Below, in pieces: positions 1-8,257 of a stretch of DNA of 64,000 nucleotides. Positions within the stretch are counted from its first letter, which is position 1. Every line of letters begins with the position of its first letter. The position numbers were made by a program, and so were the translations under genes. Origin of the DNA: Lachnospiraceae bacterium AC2012 (GTDB lineage Bacteria > Bacillota > Clostridia > Lachnospirales > Lachnospiraceae); assembly GCA_000702525.1 (NCBI GenBank), contig JNIN01000001.1:620001-684000 (forward strand), read 5' to 3'. Under the pieces are notes generated by a model. The model was not told the DNA's origin, made no database searches, and worked only from the letters and a program-made list of their open reading frames with translations.

Positions 1-660
1 TCCATATTCCGGCATCACTTTATCATATTCATACATCAAACGATCCCTGGTAACTTTTGCAATGATAGAAGCGGCACCGATGGAAACCGACTTTGCATCA
101 CCCTTTACGATTGCCACCTGCTTCATAGAAAGTTCCGGAATCGTAACCGCATCATTTAATAATAAATCCGGTGATACCGACAATTTAGAAATTGCCTCTC
201 TCATCGCTTCATACGTCGCCTGAAGAATATTGATTTCATCAATTCGCTGTGGAGAAGCCATACCGATTCCTACCGAAATTGCCTTTTCCATAATGAGATC
301 ATATAATTCTTCTCTCTTTTTTTCACTTAACTTTTTCGAATCATTAATTCCAATAATATCTGTATCTGCAGGAAATACCACTGCTCCTGCAACAACCGGC
401 CCAGCTAATGGCCCACGCCCGGCTTCATCAATCCCGCAAATCACATGAAAAACATCGCCATATTTACGTTCGAAGAATTTCAAATTCTCCATACGCGCAA
501 TCTCTGCACGAAGCTTCTCCACACGTTTATTTGCCTGTACTACAAGTTTCTGAACACCCGGTCTTTCATCTGATACATAGGCATCTAAAAAAGCCTGCAA
601 ATCCTCTGTCTTTGTAGCCTTCAGTTCTTCCTGAATCTCTTTGATTTTCTTTCCTGTCAT
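1..660 (-). CDS. rnhB: Ribonuclease HII (3' end cut by window edge)
   Basis: RNase HII removes single ribonucleotides and RNA primers from RNA/DNA hybrids in the cytoplasm. The first 220 residues are visible. A helical N-terminal extension of about 70 residues is typical of Firmicute RnhB. The catalytic core follows with GIDEAGRGPLAGPVVAGAV (Asp-Glu of the active site), LLNDAVTIP, and KGDAKSVSIGAASIIAKV. The gene runs off the left edge before its stop codon. It starts at ATG 660, nine bases after the lepB stop, so it is the last visible gene of the rplS-lepB-rbgA-lepB-rnhB group. Identification is firm. The missing C-terminus cannot be judged. Confidence 0.95.
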   Translation of the reverse strand, partial: MTGKKIKEIQEELKATKTEDLQAFLDAYVSDERPGVQKLVVQANKRVEKLRAEIARMENLKFFERKYGDVFHVICGIDEAGRGPLAGPVVAGAVVFPADTDIIGINDSKKLSEKKREELYDLIMEKAISVGIGMASPQRIDEINILQATYEAMREAISKLSVSPDLLLNDAVTIPELSMKQVAIVKGDAKSVSIGAASIIAKVTRDRLMYEYDKVMPEYG

Positions 661-669
661 CTTTATGTC

Positions 670-1245
670 CTAATCTTCATTTGTTAGTAATGTAAAGTCC
701 GTAAATGGAAATACACGAAGTACAGCTCGTCCGATAATATCACTTCTCTTAATTAAGCCAACATTTTCAAAACGACTGTCCGTACTGTTATTTCGGTTAT
801 CTCCAAGAACAAAATATTGATCTTCCCCTAAGGTAATCGTTGAAGCAGCAATTCCAGGATTCTTAATGGTTTCATAACCGTAATCTTCTTCTAACAAAAC
901 ATCATTGATATAGATATTACCTTCTTCATCAATTCGAACCTTCTCACCTGGGAGACCAATAATTCTCTTGATATAATAAGTATCTTCTTCATATTGATAA
1001 GGGAAAACAATAATATCAAAACGCTGTGGATCTGAGAAACGATACGTCAACTTATCGATAATCAGATTATCCCCATCACTCAGTGTCGTTTCCATTGAGG
1101 AACCGCTTACAACTGTTCTTTGTCCTACAAACTCAATAATACAGAATGTAATGGCTAAAATAGCTGCAAAATAGAGGACCATACGTATAATCTCACGTAA
1201 TCCACTCTTCGAATCATTCTTAACTTCCATCTCTTCCGTACTCAT
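670..1245 (-). CDS. lepB: Signal peptidase I (copy nearest rnhB)
   Basis: Membrane-anchored serine/lysine protease that cleaves signal peptides from secreted proteins outside the membrane. The 191-residue protein has a short cytoplasmic N-terminus, one membrane segment at about 21-40, SGSSM with the nucleophile Ser50, YIKRIIGLPGE with the general base Lys93, and the GDNRNNSTDSR box near the end. An ATG two codons upstream (1251) abuts AGGAGA with no spacer, whereas ATG 1245 lies six bases after it, so 1245 is chosen. The ribosome site overlaps the rbgA stop region. A second, longer lepB lies at 2135. The two flank rbgA and probably arose by duplication. Confidence 0.93.
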   Translation of the reverse strand: MSTEEMEVKNDSKSGLREIIRMVLYFAAILAITFCIIEFVGQRTVVSGSSMETTLSDGDNLIIDKLTYRFSDPQRFDIIVFPYQYEEDTYYIKRIIGLPGEKVRIDEEGNIYINDVLLEEDYGYETIKNPGIAASTITLGEDQYFVLGDNRNNSTDSRFENVGLIKRSDIIGRAVLRVFPFTDFTLLTNED

Positions 1246-1259
1246 ACCCATTCTCCTAA

Positions 1260-2111
1260 TTATTCATAACTTTTCGCAATTTCAACAGAAATGCGACCCA
1301 AAGCTCCGCTTCGATATTCGTCTAAAACAAGATTGGCTGCCTTAGAGTAATCAATTTCATTACCCTTCTTAATACAGTTTCTGTTTTTTGCAATCTCTAT
1401 TAATATATCGGCTGCTTTTTGCGATTCCTCCACTCCGAAACGTTCCTTTAACGTACCTTCGTAGTTCTCCTGCAAAAATTCAATCAATAATAAGGTTAAT
1501 TCATCAATATTTAAAACATGATCTGAAATCGCTCCAATCCAAGCAAGATGAAGTCCTACCATCTGATCATCAAACTTCGGCCATAAGATACCCGGCGTAT
1601 CAAGAAGTTCGGTATCCTTATTTAAACGAATCCACTGCTTTCCCTTCGTTACACCCGGCTTATTACCAGTCTTTGCGGCGGCCTTACCAGCAAACGAATT
1701 AATAAATGTTGATTTACCAACATTCGGAATACCAACCACCATCGCACGAATCGGACGATTCTTAATTCCACGACGGCGATCACGTTCTCTCTTTTCTTTA
1801 CAAGCTTCTTCTATCTTCTGAGAAACCTGCTTCATACGGTTTTTCTTACGAGAATCCAATGTAACAACCTGATAGCCCTTATTCATAAAATAAGTTTCCC
1901 ATTCCTGTGTCACCTTAGGATCGGCTAAATCCGACTTATTCATAAGAATCAGTCTGGCTTTATTCTGCGCCAATGTGTCGATATCCGGATTCCTACTCGC
2001 CATAGGAATTCTCGCATCTACAATCTCGATTACCAAATCAATTAATTTAATATCTTCCTTCATCTGACGAATCGCTTTCGTCATATGACCAGGATACCAT
2101 TGAAATTCCAT
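1260..2111 (-). CDS. rbgA: Ribosome biogenesis GTPase RbgA (YlqF)
   Basis: Essential-type GTPase that acts late in 50S subunit assembly. It shows the circularly permuted GTPase order: G4 NKSD at 58-61, then G1 GIPNVGKST at 127-135, then G3 DTPG at 171-174. The N-terminus EFQWYPGHM is the usual YlqF opening, and a C-terminal helical RNA-binding domain follows. The 283-residue length is normal. It sits between two signal peptidase genes, as it neighbours lepB and rnhB in many Firmicutes, and is probably co-transcribed with them. ATG 2111 follows AGGAGG-like sequence with good spacing. Confidence 0.96.
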   Translation of the reverse strand: MEFQWYPGHMTKAIRQMKEDIKLIDLVIEIVDARIPMASRNPDIDTLAQNKARLILMNKSDLADPKVTQEWETYFMNKGYQVVTLDSRKKNRMKQVSQKIEEACKEKRERDRRRGIKNRPIRAMVVGIPNVGKSTFINSFAGKAAAKTGNKPGVTKGKQWIRLNKDTELLDTPGILWPKFDDQMVGLHLAWIGAISDHVLNIDELTLLLIEFLQENYEGTLKERFGVEESQKAADILIEIAKNRNCIKKGNEIDYSKAANLVLDEYRSGALGRISVEIAKSYE

Positions 2112-2134
2112 AGTACCTCCTATTTCAACGTCTA

Positions 2135-2770
2135 TTAATCTACAAATCCAAAATTACTAAAGGAAGTACAGAACCATACTTTACCTACGATTTCTCCCTT
2201 AGAAACATTTCCAATCGTCTCATAACGGCTATCTTCGCTGTTATTACGATTGTCACCTAAAAGGAAATATTCATTCTCTCCCAGCGTGATTTCTGATTCT
2301 GCCAAACCCGAATTTGAAATATAATCCACGGATACAGCTTCATTATATCGTTCTCCATTTACAAAGAGATAACCGCTCTGTATCTGAATCGTATCGCCTG
2401 GTAAACCAACCACACGTTTAATACTGTATTGCGCATTTAAATTGCCTTCTGGAAGAAATGCTACAACGTCGTTATAATCCGGATTGCTATAAACATATAC
2501 GAATTTATTCAACAATACTGTATTTCCTTCATTTAATGTCTCTTCCATGGAATTACCAAGAACTTCAATACGAATTCCAAATGCGGATGAAATCAAAAAT
2601 GCAACAAGTAAAACAAGCGCTATTTCTAATAAAAATACCCCTTGCTTCTTGAATAGCTGAATTTGAAATCTCCTTCTTCTCCTTCTGAAATTAAGCCCGC
2701 TTTTATGTACAAAGCGAGATCTAACGGAACTGATGTCAATATTTAGAATTGGCTTTTTCTTTCTTCTCAT
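2135..2770 (-). CDS. lepB: Signal peptidase I (paralogue upstream of rbgA)
   Basis: Second type I signal peptidase. After a very basic cytoplasmic N-terminus (a run of six Arg) it has one membrane segment, then LGNSMEETLNEG with the nucleophilic Ser, YSIKRVVGLPGD with the catalytic Lys, and GDNRNNSEDSR. Catalytic boxes are intact, so both copies should be active. An in-frame ATG at 2791 has no Shine-Dalgarno match, while ATG 2770 follows GGCAGG by five bases, so 2770 (211 residues) is preferred with modest certainty. It lies just after the rplS terminator, so it is expressed by read-through or from a weak promoter close to the hairpin. Confidence 0.92.
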   Translation of the reverse strand: MRRKKKPILNIDISSVRSRFVHKSGLNFRRRRRRFQIQLFKKQGVFLLEIALVLLVAFLISSAFGIRIEVLGNSMEETLNEGNTVLLNKFVYVYSNPDYNDVVAFLPEGNLNAQYSIKRVVGLPGDTIQIQSGYLFVNGERYNEAVSVDYISNSGLAESEITLGENEYFLLGDNRNNSEDSRYETIGNVSKGEIVGKVWFCTSFSNFGFVD

Positions 2771-2819
2771 AATAACCTGCCAGATTTTCATTTATTCAAA
2801 ATAACTATACACGAATCGC

Positions 2820-2850
2820 AAAAAAAGAACAACCACCGAAGTGGTTGTTC
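2820..2850 (-). terminator. Intrinsic terminator after rplS
   Basis: A perfect 10-bp stem (arms at 2827-2836 and 2841-2850) closes a loop that reads TTCG on the minus strand. Seven T follow directly. It lies between the rplS stop and the second lepB. Confidence 0.9.
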
Positions 2851-2864
2851 CAAGCAAGATCAAA

Positions 2865-3218
2865 TTATTTGATAACTTCCTTAACTCTAGCCTTCTTACC
2901 AACACGATCACGTAAGTAGTAAAGCTTAGCACGACGTACCTTACCTCTACGAACTACTTCGATCTTTTCTACATTAGGGCTGTGTAATGGCCAAGTCTTT
3001 TCAACACCTACACCGTTAGAAAGCTTTCTAACTGTAAATGTTTCACGGTTGCTTCCACCCTGTCTCTTAATAACAGTTCCTTCGAAAACCTGAATTCTTT
3101 CACGGTTTCCTTCCTTGATCTTAGCGTATACCTTTACAGTATCACCTGTGTTAAAATCTGCAACTTCAGACTTTAACTGAGCTTCTTCGATGCTCTTAAT
3201 AATTTCATTTGCGTTCAT
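2865..3218 (-). CDS. rplS: 50S ribosomal protein bL19
   Basis: Structural protein of the large subunit at the 30S/50S interface. The 117-residue sequence starts [16 protein letters not shown] and contains the family core [12 protein letters not shown] and [19 protein letters not shown], ending in the basic [16 protein letters not shown] segment. ATG 3218 is preceded by GGAGGT at seven bases. An in-frame upstream ATG at 3263 has no such site and would give an unusual extension. It follows trmD after 81 bases, as in most Firmicutes, and a strong terminator lies downstream. Confidence 0.96.
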   Translation of the reverse strand: MNANEIIKSIEEAQLKSEVADFNTGDTVKVYAKIKEGNRERIQVFEGTVIKRQGGSNRETFTVRKLSNGVGVEKTWPLHSPNVEKIEVVRRGKVRRAKLYYLRDRVGKKARVKEVIK

Positions 3219-3299
3219 TTTGTGACCTCCTAAATCGTTGATGTTCTTAATGCCAAATTGCAACAGAGGACCATCTCATTTTTTCACAACATTAACATA

Positions 3300-4043
3300 C
3301 TAACACGATTTTTCATCGTTGTCTAGTTCTTTTAAATATTTTCGGTCCGCTTCCGTAAGTTCATACGAATCTAATAAATCCGGGCGTCTTTCCAGAGTTC
3401 TCTTCAGACTCATTTCATGACGCCATAAATCCACTTTCGCATGATCCCCAGACAGAAGAATCGGCGGTACAGACTTGCCATTCCATGTTTCCGGTCTGGA
3501 ATACTGCGGATATTCCAGCAAGCCTTGTTCGAAAGATTCTGTAGAAGCAGAATCATCATTATGTAAAACGCCAGGCACAAGACGGGAAATCGCATCAATC
3601 AGAACCATTGCACCGAGTTCCCCACCCGTTAATACATAATCACCGATGGAAATATAATCGTCTACAATTTCCTCTAATACTCGCTCGTCAATTCCTTCGT
3701 AATGGCCGCATAACAGGCAGACATCCTCTGTCACAGCATATTCATGCGCAATCTGCTGTGTGAAAGTACGCCCCTGCGGTGTCAAATAAATACAACGAAC
3801 CTTATGACCCGCCTCTTCGCAAATATGCTGATAAGCATCATAAATCGGCTGTGCCTGCATTACCATACCAGCACCTCCGCCATACGGATAATCATCCACT
3901 TTTTTATGCTTATCCAATGTATAATCACGAATATTTACTGCTTCGAGCGCAATCTGTCCGCGTTCCATTGCCCTACCAACAATACTGTTCGATAGCGCGT
4001 CCGTAATCATTTCCGGAAATAGTGTTAACACATAAAATTTCAT
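3300..4043 (-). CDS. trmD: tRNA (guanine-37-N1)-methyltransferase
   Basis: Uses S-adenosylmethionine to methylate G37 next to the anticodon, preventing +1 frameshifts. The trefoil-knot SPOUT fold is recognisable from DYPYGGGAGMVMQ, LLCGHYEGIDERV and the knot IGDYVLTGGELGAM. It is followed by the helical C-terminal domain with YPQYSRPETWNG. The 247-residue length is standard. ATG 4043 lies three bases beyond the rimM stop, and its GGAG is inside the last codons of rimM, so the two are translationally coupled. Confidence 0.97.
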   Translation of the reverse strand: MKFYVLTLFPEMITDALSNSIVGRAMERGQIALEAVNIRDYTLDKHKKVDDYPYGGGAGMVMQAQPIYDAYQHICEEAGHKVRCIYLTPQGRTFTQQIAHEYAVTEDVCLLCGHYEGIDERVLEEIVDDYISIGDYVLTGGELGAMVLIDAISRLVPGVLHNDDSASTESFEQGLLEYPQYSRPETWNGKSVPPILLSGDHAKVDLWRHEMSLKRTLERRPDLLDSYELTEADRKYLKELDNDEKSC

Positions 4044-4046
4044 TCG

Positions 4047-4556
4047 CTACTCCATCATACCAGGCAAGAGATGAACAACCATATATCCCTCTTCCGGTTT
4101 TACTTCCTTGATGCATTTTGAAATAGCCGGGATTAATACATCTGGCTTTCCATCAACAGATACTTCGTATACATCATTTGCGGCAGTTGTCAAAACATTC
4201 TTTAACTTGCCAATGACACTTCCGTCTTCTAAACGAACCTCTACACCAATTAAATCTGCAATATAATATTCATTTTCTTCTAATGGTGCTGCATTCTCTC
4301 GTGTTACGTAGAGACTACATTTCTTATATTTCTCAATCAGATTAATATCTTCATATCCCTTAAATGTCAAAAGAACCATATTTTTCTGATAACGCACAGA
4401 CTTAATCTCCATTGGAATCTTATCTCGGCCCGTATCTAACATTACCATATCAAGTTCTTCGAATCGCTTTGGATCATCGGTAGTAGGGAAAACTTTAACC
4501 TCACCCTTTAATCCATGGGTCTGGGTGATGACACCCACTTCAAAAATATCCTGCAT
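4047..4556 (-). CDS. rimM: Ribosome maturation factor RimM
   Basis: Assists assembly of the 30S head by binding uS19. The N-terminal RimM barrel (VGVITQTHGLKGEVKVFPTT) is followed by a PRC-barrel domain with EYYIADLIGVEV and the conserved end DVLIPAISKCIKEV. ATG 4556 has GAGG six bases upstream. An in-frame TTG at 4568 overlaps that ribosome site and is rejected as the start. 169 residues. Couples directly to trmD downstream. A terminator-like hairpin separates it from khpA upstream. Confidence 0.95.
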   Translation of the reverse strand: MQDIFEVGVITQTHGLKGEVKVFPTTDDPKRFEELDMVMLDTGRDKIPMEIKSVRYQKNMVLLTFKGYEDINLIEKYKKCSLYVTRENAAPLEENEYYIADLIGVEVRLEDGSVIGKLKNVLTTAANDVYEVSVDGKPDVLIPAISKCIKEVKPEEGYMVVHLLPGMME

Positions 4557-4604
4557 AATTAACCTCAATTAAAAGCTATAGAGCGTATTCTTATGAATAA
4601 ATAA

Positions 4605-4624
4605 GGAGCAGGTAACCCTGCTCC
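4605..4624 (-). terminator. Terminator-like hairpin between khpA and rimM
   Basis: An 8-bp perfect stem GGAGCAGG/CCTGCTCC with a 4-base loop is followed on the minus strand by TTATTTATT. Partial termination here would lower rimM-trmD-rplS output relative to rpsP and ffh. Confidence 0.65.
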
Positions 4625-4646
4625 CTATAAAATATCCCGAAAGAAA

Positions 4647-4877
4647 TTATTCTACGATATCAACAACCACTTTCTTATCTGACTTGGAAGAAGCAGCTTT
4701 TACAACAGAACGAATTGCTTTTGCAATTCTACCCTGCTTACCGATTACCTTGCCCATATCAGATGGAGCTACTTTAAGCTCCACAACAACGGTGTGGCCT
4801 GATTCTCTTTCAGTAACTACAACCTCTTCCGGAGAGTCAACAAGTGCTTTTGCAATGACCTCAACTAATTCTTTCAT
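4647..4877 (-). CDS. khpA: KH-domain RNA-binding protein KhpA (YlqC)
   Basis: A single KH domain of 76 residues with the RNA-gripping loop in GKVIGKQGRIAKAIR. In Gram-positive bacteria KhpA pairs with KhpB/Jag and binds many RNAs; the partner is not in this window. It occupies its usual place between rpsP and rimM. ATG 4877 is preferred, with GGGGT seven bases upstream; the preceding codon is a possible GTG start. Confidence 0.93.
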   Translation of the reverse strand: MKELVEVIAKALVDSPEEVVVTERESGHTVVVELKVAPSDMGKVIGKQGRIAKAIRSVVKAASSKSDKKVVVDIVE

Positions 4878-4906
4878 CACGAATACCCCATTCTTTCTGA
4901 AACTGC

Positions 4907-5152
4907 TTATTTCACAATGCCAGCCTGCTTGAATAATCTGTTAACAGTTTCTGTAGGCTGTGCACCGTTTGCAAGCCACTTCTTTGCTAACTCTTCGTTA
5001 ACGTGGTATTCACTTGGTTCCTTATTTGGATCGTATGTACCGATTGCCTCGATAAATCTACCATCTCTAGGAGCTCTAGAGTCAGCTACTACGATTCTGT
5101 ATAATGGAGCCTTCTTCTGTCCAATTCTTGTTAATCTAATCTTTGTTGCCAT
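4907..5152 (-). CDS. rpsP: 30S ribosomal protein bS16
   Basis: Small-subunit assembly protein of 81 residues. It begins [21 protein letters not shown], the universal bS16 opening, and contains [14 protein letters not shown] and the C-terminal [19 protein letters not shown] 5152 has a full AGGAGGT site. It lies 31 bases after ffh in the ylxM-ffh-rpsP-khpA run. Confidence 0.97.
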   Translation of the reverse strand: MATKIRLTRIGQKKAPLYRIVVADSRAPRDGRFIEAIGTYDPNKEPSEYHVNEELAKKWLANGAQPTETVNRLFKQAGIVK

Positions 5153-5183
5153 GATTTCACCTCCTGGTTTTTGCTAAAATATG

Positions 5184-6530
5184 TTAAAAAGGAAAACCCT
5201 TTGGGAATCTTCCTCTTTTACCTTTCATCATGCCCGGCATCTGTTTCATCATCTTACGGGCTTGTTCAAACTGTTTTACCAGTCTGTTTACTTCTGCGAT
5301 ATCGACGCCTGCACCACGTGCAATACGATTCTTACGACTTGGATTCATGAGTTTTGGATTGCCTCTTTCCTCCGGTGTCATAGAATAGATAATCGCCTCA
5401 ATACGTGCCATCTTCTTTTCGTCAACCGCACTATTGATCTGTTCCATCTGTTTTTTATCCATACCTGGCAGCATACCCAAAATCGATGTTAAACCACCCA
5501 TTTTCTTCATCTGTGCCATAGAATCCAGGTAATCATTAAAATCAAACTCGGCTTTCTTCATCTTCTTCTGAAGATCTCTCGCCTTGTCCTCATCAATGGC
5601 TTGTTCTGCTTTCTCAATAAGAGAAAGTACATCACCCATACCAAGAATACGGCTCGCCATACGATCCGGATAGAACTGTTCTAAATCGGATAACTTCTCA
5701 CCCATACCAACGTACAGGATTGGCTTGCCAGTCACTGCACGAATAGAAAGTGCAGCACCACCTCGTGTATCACCATCCAACTTTGTCAGTACTACTCCAT
5801 CGATTCCAATCTTTTCATCGAAAGTACCTGCCACATTGACAGCGTCCTGACCAGTCATGGCATCTACAACCAAAATTGTCTGGGCAATATCTACATGCTT
5901 TTTAATCTCTTCCAGCTCGCCCATCATATCTTCATCTACATGAAGTCGACCAGCGGTATCAAGGATCACAACATTATTGTTGTTTTCCTTCGCATGTACC
6001 AAAGCTGCTTTTGCAATATCCACCGGCTTATTCTTGTCGCCCATAGAAAATACAGGAACGCCCTGCTTTTCTCCGTTAATCTTTAACTGCTCAATCGCAG
6101 CCGGACGATAGATGTCACAAGCGACCAACAAAGGTCTCTTGCCCTTCAGCTTCATCTTGCCAGCAAGCTTCGCTGTTGTAGTTGTTTTACCAGCACCCTG
6201 AAGTCCAACCATCATAATAACGGTTGTCTCCTGTCCAGGTCGATATTGAATCTCTGTGGTTTCTGAACCCATGAGATTCACCATCTCTTCGTTAACAATC
6301 TTAATTACCATCTGTCCTGGATTAAGACCATTTAACACATCCGCGCCAATCGCACGTTCCTGCACTGTCTTCGTAAAATTCTTAACTACTTTAAAGTTAA
6401 CATCTGCTTCCAGAAGTGCCATCTTCACTTCTTTCAAAGCCGCCTTTACATCATCTTCTGTAAGACGACCCTTGCCACGCAGTTCTTTAAAAACATTTTG
6501 TAATTTCTCTGATAAACTGTCGAATGCCAT
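5184..6530 (-). CDS. ffh: Signal recognition particle GTPase Ffh
   Basis: Binds SRP RNA and signal peptides of nascent membrane proteins and docks with FtsY. Of 448 residues, the N domain covers roughly 1-95. The G domain has G1 GLQGAGKT at 109-116, DTAGR at 191-195 and TKLDGDTRGG near 249-258. A methionine-rich M domain runs from about 300 and ends MKQMPGMMKGKRGRFPKG. ATG 6530 is directly adjacent to the ylxM stop, with AGGAGC upstream, so translation is coupled. FtsY is encoded 1.7 kb away. Confidence 0.97.
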   Translation of the reverse strand: MAFDSLSEKLQNVFKELRGKGRLTEDDVKAALKEVKMALLEADVNFKVVKNFTKTVQERAIGADVLNGLNPGQMVIKIVNEEMVNLMGSETTEIQYRPGQETTVIMMVGLQGAGKTTTTAKLAGKMKLKGKRPLLVACDIYRPAAIEQLKINGEKQGVPVFSMGDKNKPVDIAKAALVHAKENNNNVVILDTAGRLHVDEDMMGELEEIKKHVDIAQTILVVDAMTGQDAVNVAGTFDEKIGIDGVVLTKLDGDTRGGAALSIRAVTGKPILYVGMGEKLSDLEQFYPDRMASRILGMGDVLSLIEKAEQAIDEDKARDLQKKMKKAEFDFNDYLDSMAQMKKMGGLTSILGMLPGMDKKQMEQINSAVDEKKMARIEAIIYSMTPEERGNPKLMNPSRKNRIARGAGVDIAEVNRLVKQFEQARKMMKQMPGMMKGKRGRFPKGFPF

Positions 6531-6875
6531 CTAAAGCTCCTCTAGAATGTCATTTGAGACCTTTCGAATCTCATCCATTATTTCTGCATAATTTTCTTTT
6601 GTTGCGGACTCTGATAAATCATTGATTTTCTGAACACTGTCCTTAACTTCCATGAACTTCTGCAAAAGATGTAATTTCTCTTCATATCCTTGCAAAGATC
6701 GGTTGCATCTCTTGATCAAATCATGGACACCCTGTCTACTAATCCCCTCTTCATTGGCAATCTCACCAAGTGAGAGGTCCTGAAAAACATAGTCTTCATA
6801 GATTCGACGCTGATGCTCATTAAGAAGTTCTCCATAAAAATCATACAGATATCCCTGTAATACTTTTTCTTCCAT
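6531..6875 (-). CDS. ylxM: YlxM-type helix-turn-helix protein (UPF0122)
   Basis: A small sigma-70 region-4-like protein that in Firmicutes always accompanies ffh and modulates SRP GTPase function. The 114 residues include [19 protein letters not shown], a helix-turn-helix, followed by coiled helical sequence. ATG 6875 has AGGTG six bases upstream; an in-frame TTG at 6893 is unlikely to be used. First gene of the operon behind a near-consensus promoter at 6902-6930. Confidence 0.92.
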   Translation of the reverse strand: MEEKVLQGYLYDFYGELLNEHQRRIYEDYVFQDLSLGEIANEEGISRQGVHDLIKRCNRSLQGYEEKLHLLQKFMEVKDSVQKINDLSESATKENYAEIMDEIRKVSNDILEEL

Positions 6876-6901
6876 CGAAATCACCTTTGTCAACCTAAGA
6901 T

Positions 6902-6930
6902 ACTATACTATGCCGAGAGCGACGTGTCAA
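6902..6930 (-). promoter_or_regulatory. Sigma-A promoter of the ylxM-ffh operon
   Basis: Minus-strand TTGACA (6925-6930), 17-base spacer, TATAGT (6902-6907). The predicted start lies about 20 bases before the ylxM ATG. Confidence 0.85.
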
Positions 6931-6968
6931 GTGTTTTTTCTTTACAGTAAAGGTTTTTTACTTTACAC
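6931..6968. repeat. Overlapping direct and inverted GTAAAG repeats upstream of the ylxM promoter
   Basis: On the minus strand GTAAAG, CTTTAC and GTAAAG follow each other, separated by A-rich tracts. This gives two overlapping 6-bp inverted repeats directly upstream of the -35 box. It may be a weak ilvA terminator, an A-rich upstream element, or an operator. Confidence 0.5.
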
Positions 6969-6984
6969 ATCGTTTTTCTCCTAA

Positions 6985-8196
6985 TTACAAGCTTGTTTGT
7001 ACCAGTTTTGGACGATATCCCGCCTGATCAAGCGAAGCAAGAATCTGTTCCTTATGTTCTGTTCCAAATGCTTCCAATGTGATACGAAGCTCAACAGCAA
7101 CATTTCTATTGGTAGTAACAAACTGATTATGTTCCAGCTTAATTACATTTCCTTGTTGCGCTGCAATATTTTCAGCAACTGCTGCAAGCTGTCCCGGTTT
7201 ATCCGGAAGTAACACCGACACCGTAAAGATACGATCTCTAAAAATCAATCCCTGCTGGACCACGGATGACATGGTAATGACATCCATGTTACCACCACTT
7301 AAAATAGATACGATTTTCTTACCCTTTACATCCAGCTGTGACAAAGCTGCAACGGTTAATAATCCAGAGTTTTCTACGATCATCTTATGATTCTCAACCA
7401 TATCCAGAAATGCCGCAATCAATTCATCATCCGGAACCGTAAGAATCTGGTCTACATTCTTCTGAATATATGGAAAAATCTTAGAACCAGGTGTTTTCAC
7501 CGCAGTACCATCCGCAATGGTATTCACACCAGGAAGTGTTGTTACTTCGCCCTTCTCAACGGAAACCTGCATGCAATTTGCTCCCGCCGGTTCTACACCA
7601 ATCACTTTAACATTTGGATTCATTAGCTTTGCAGCGGTAGAAACACCCGTTGCAAGTCCGCCACCACCGATTGGAACCAGAATATAATCTACATCCGGAA
7701 GTTCATTGATAATCTCCATCGCGATCGTTCCCTGACCCGTTGCCACGGTAGGATCATCGAACGGATGAATAAACGTATATCCATGACGATCCGCCAGTTC
7801 ATAAGCATATTCACAAGCTTCATCATAGACATCTCCATATAACACAACATCCGCGCCATAGCTCTTCGTACGATTCACTTTGATCAACGGTGTTGTAGTA
7901 GGCATCACAATCGTTGCCTTACAGCCAAATAGTTTTGCAGCGTAAGCTACACCCTGCGCATGGTTACCAGCGGATGCTGTAATCAGTCCCTTTTTTCTAT
8001 CTTCTTCCGACAACGTACTGATTTTATAATATGCACCACGAACCTTATAAGCTCCCGTATATTGCATATTTTCAGGCTTCAGATAAATATCATTTCCTGT
8101 CTTTTCACTGTAAAATTCACTGTGAACCAGCTTCGTCTCCAAAGTAACCTTGTTTACAGCCGCTAAGGCCTGCTCAAAATCTTTCTTTTCTAACAT
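6985..8196 (-). CDS. ilvA: Threonine ammonia-lyase with C-terminal ACT domain
   Basis: PLP enzyme that deaminates threonine to 2-oxobutanoate, the entry to isoleucine synthesis. The cofactor lysine is Lys51 in TGAYKVRGA, with SAGNHAQGVA and the phosphate-binding loop GGGG at 177-180. The 403-residue length and a single C-terminal ACT domain (about 325-403, VSVLLPDKPGQLAAV) match the short IlvA/TdcB class. Sequence alone does not separate biosynthetic from catabolic use. ATG 8196 has GAGG upstream. It lies downstream of smc-ftsY, with no other ilv gene near. Confidence 0.93.
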   Translation of the reverse strand: MLEKKDFEQALAAVNKVTLETKLVHSEFYSEKTGNDIYLKPENMQYTGAYKVRGAYYKISTLSEEDRKKGLITASAGNHAQGVAYAAKLFGCKATIVMPTTTPLIKVNRTKSYGADVVLYGDVYDEACEYAYELADRHGYTFIHPFDDPTVATGQGTIAMEIINELPDVDYILVPIGGGGLATGVSTAAKLMNPNVKVIGVEPAGANCMQVSVEKGEVTTLPGVNTIADGTAVKTPGSKIFPYIQKNVDQILTVPDDELIAAFLDMVENHKMIVENSGLLTVAALSQLDVKGKKIVSILSGGNMDVITMSSVVQQGLIFRDRIFTVSVLLPDKPGQLAAVAENIAAQQGNVIKLEHNQFVTTNRNVAVELRITLEAFGTEHKEQILASLDQAGYRPKLVQTSL

Positions 8197-8257
8197 AATC
8201 TTTTCCTCTTTTTCTTCTTTTTCCTGCCAAATTGGACTTTCTTATTATTGTAACTGA

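Noticed and set aside
3219-3299. L19 leader RNA upstream of rplS.
   Set aside because: The 81-base gap shows no convincing conserved stem that I can identify by eye; a covariance-model search would be needed to decide.
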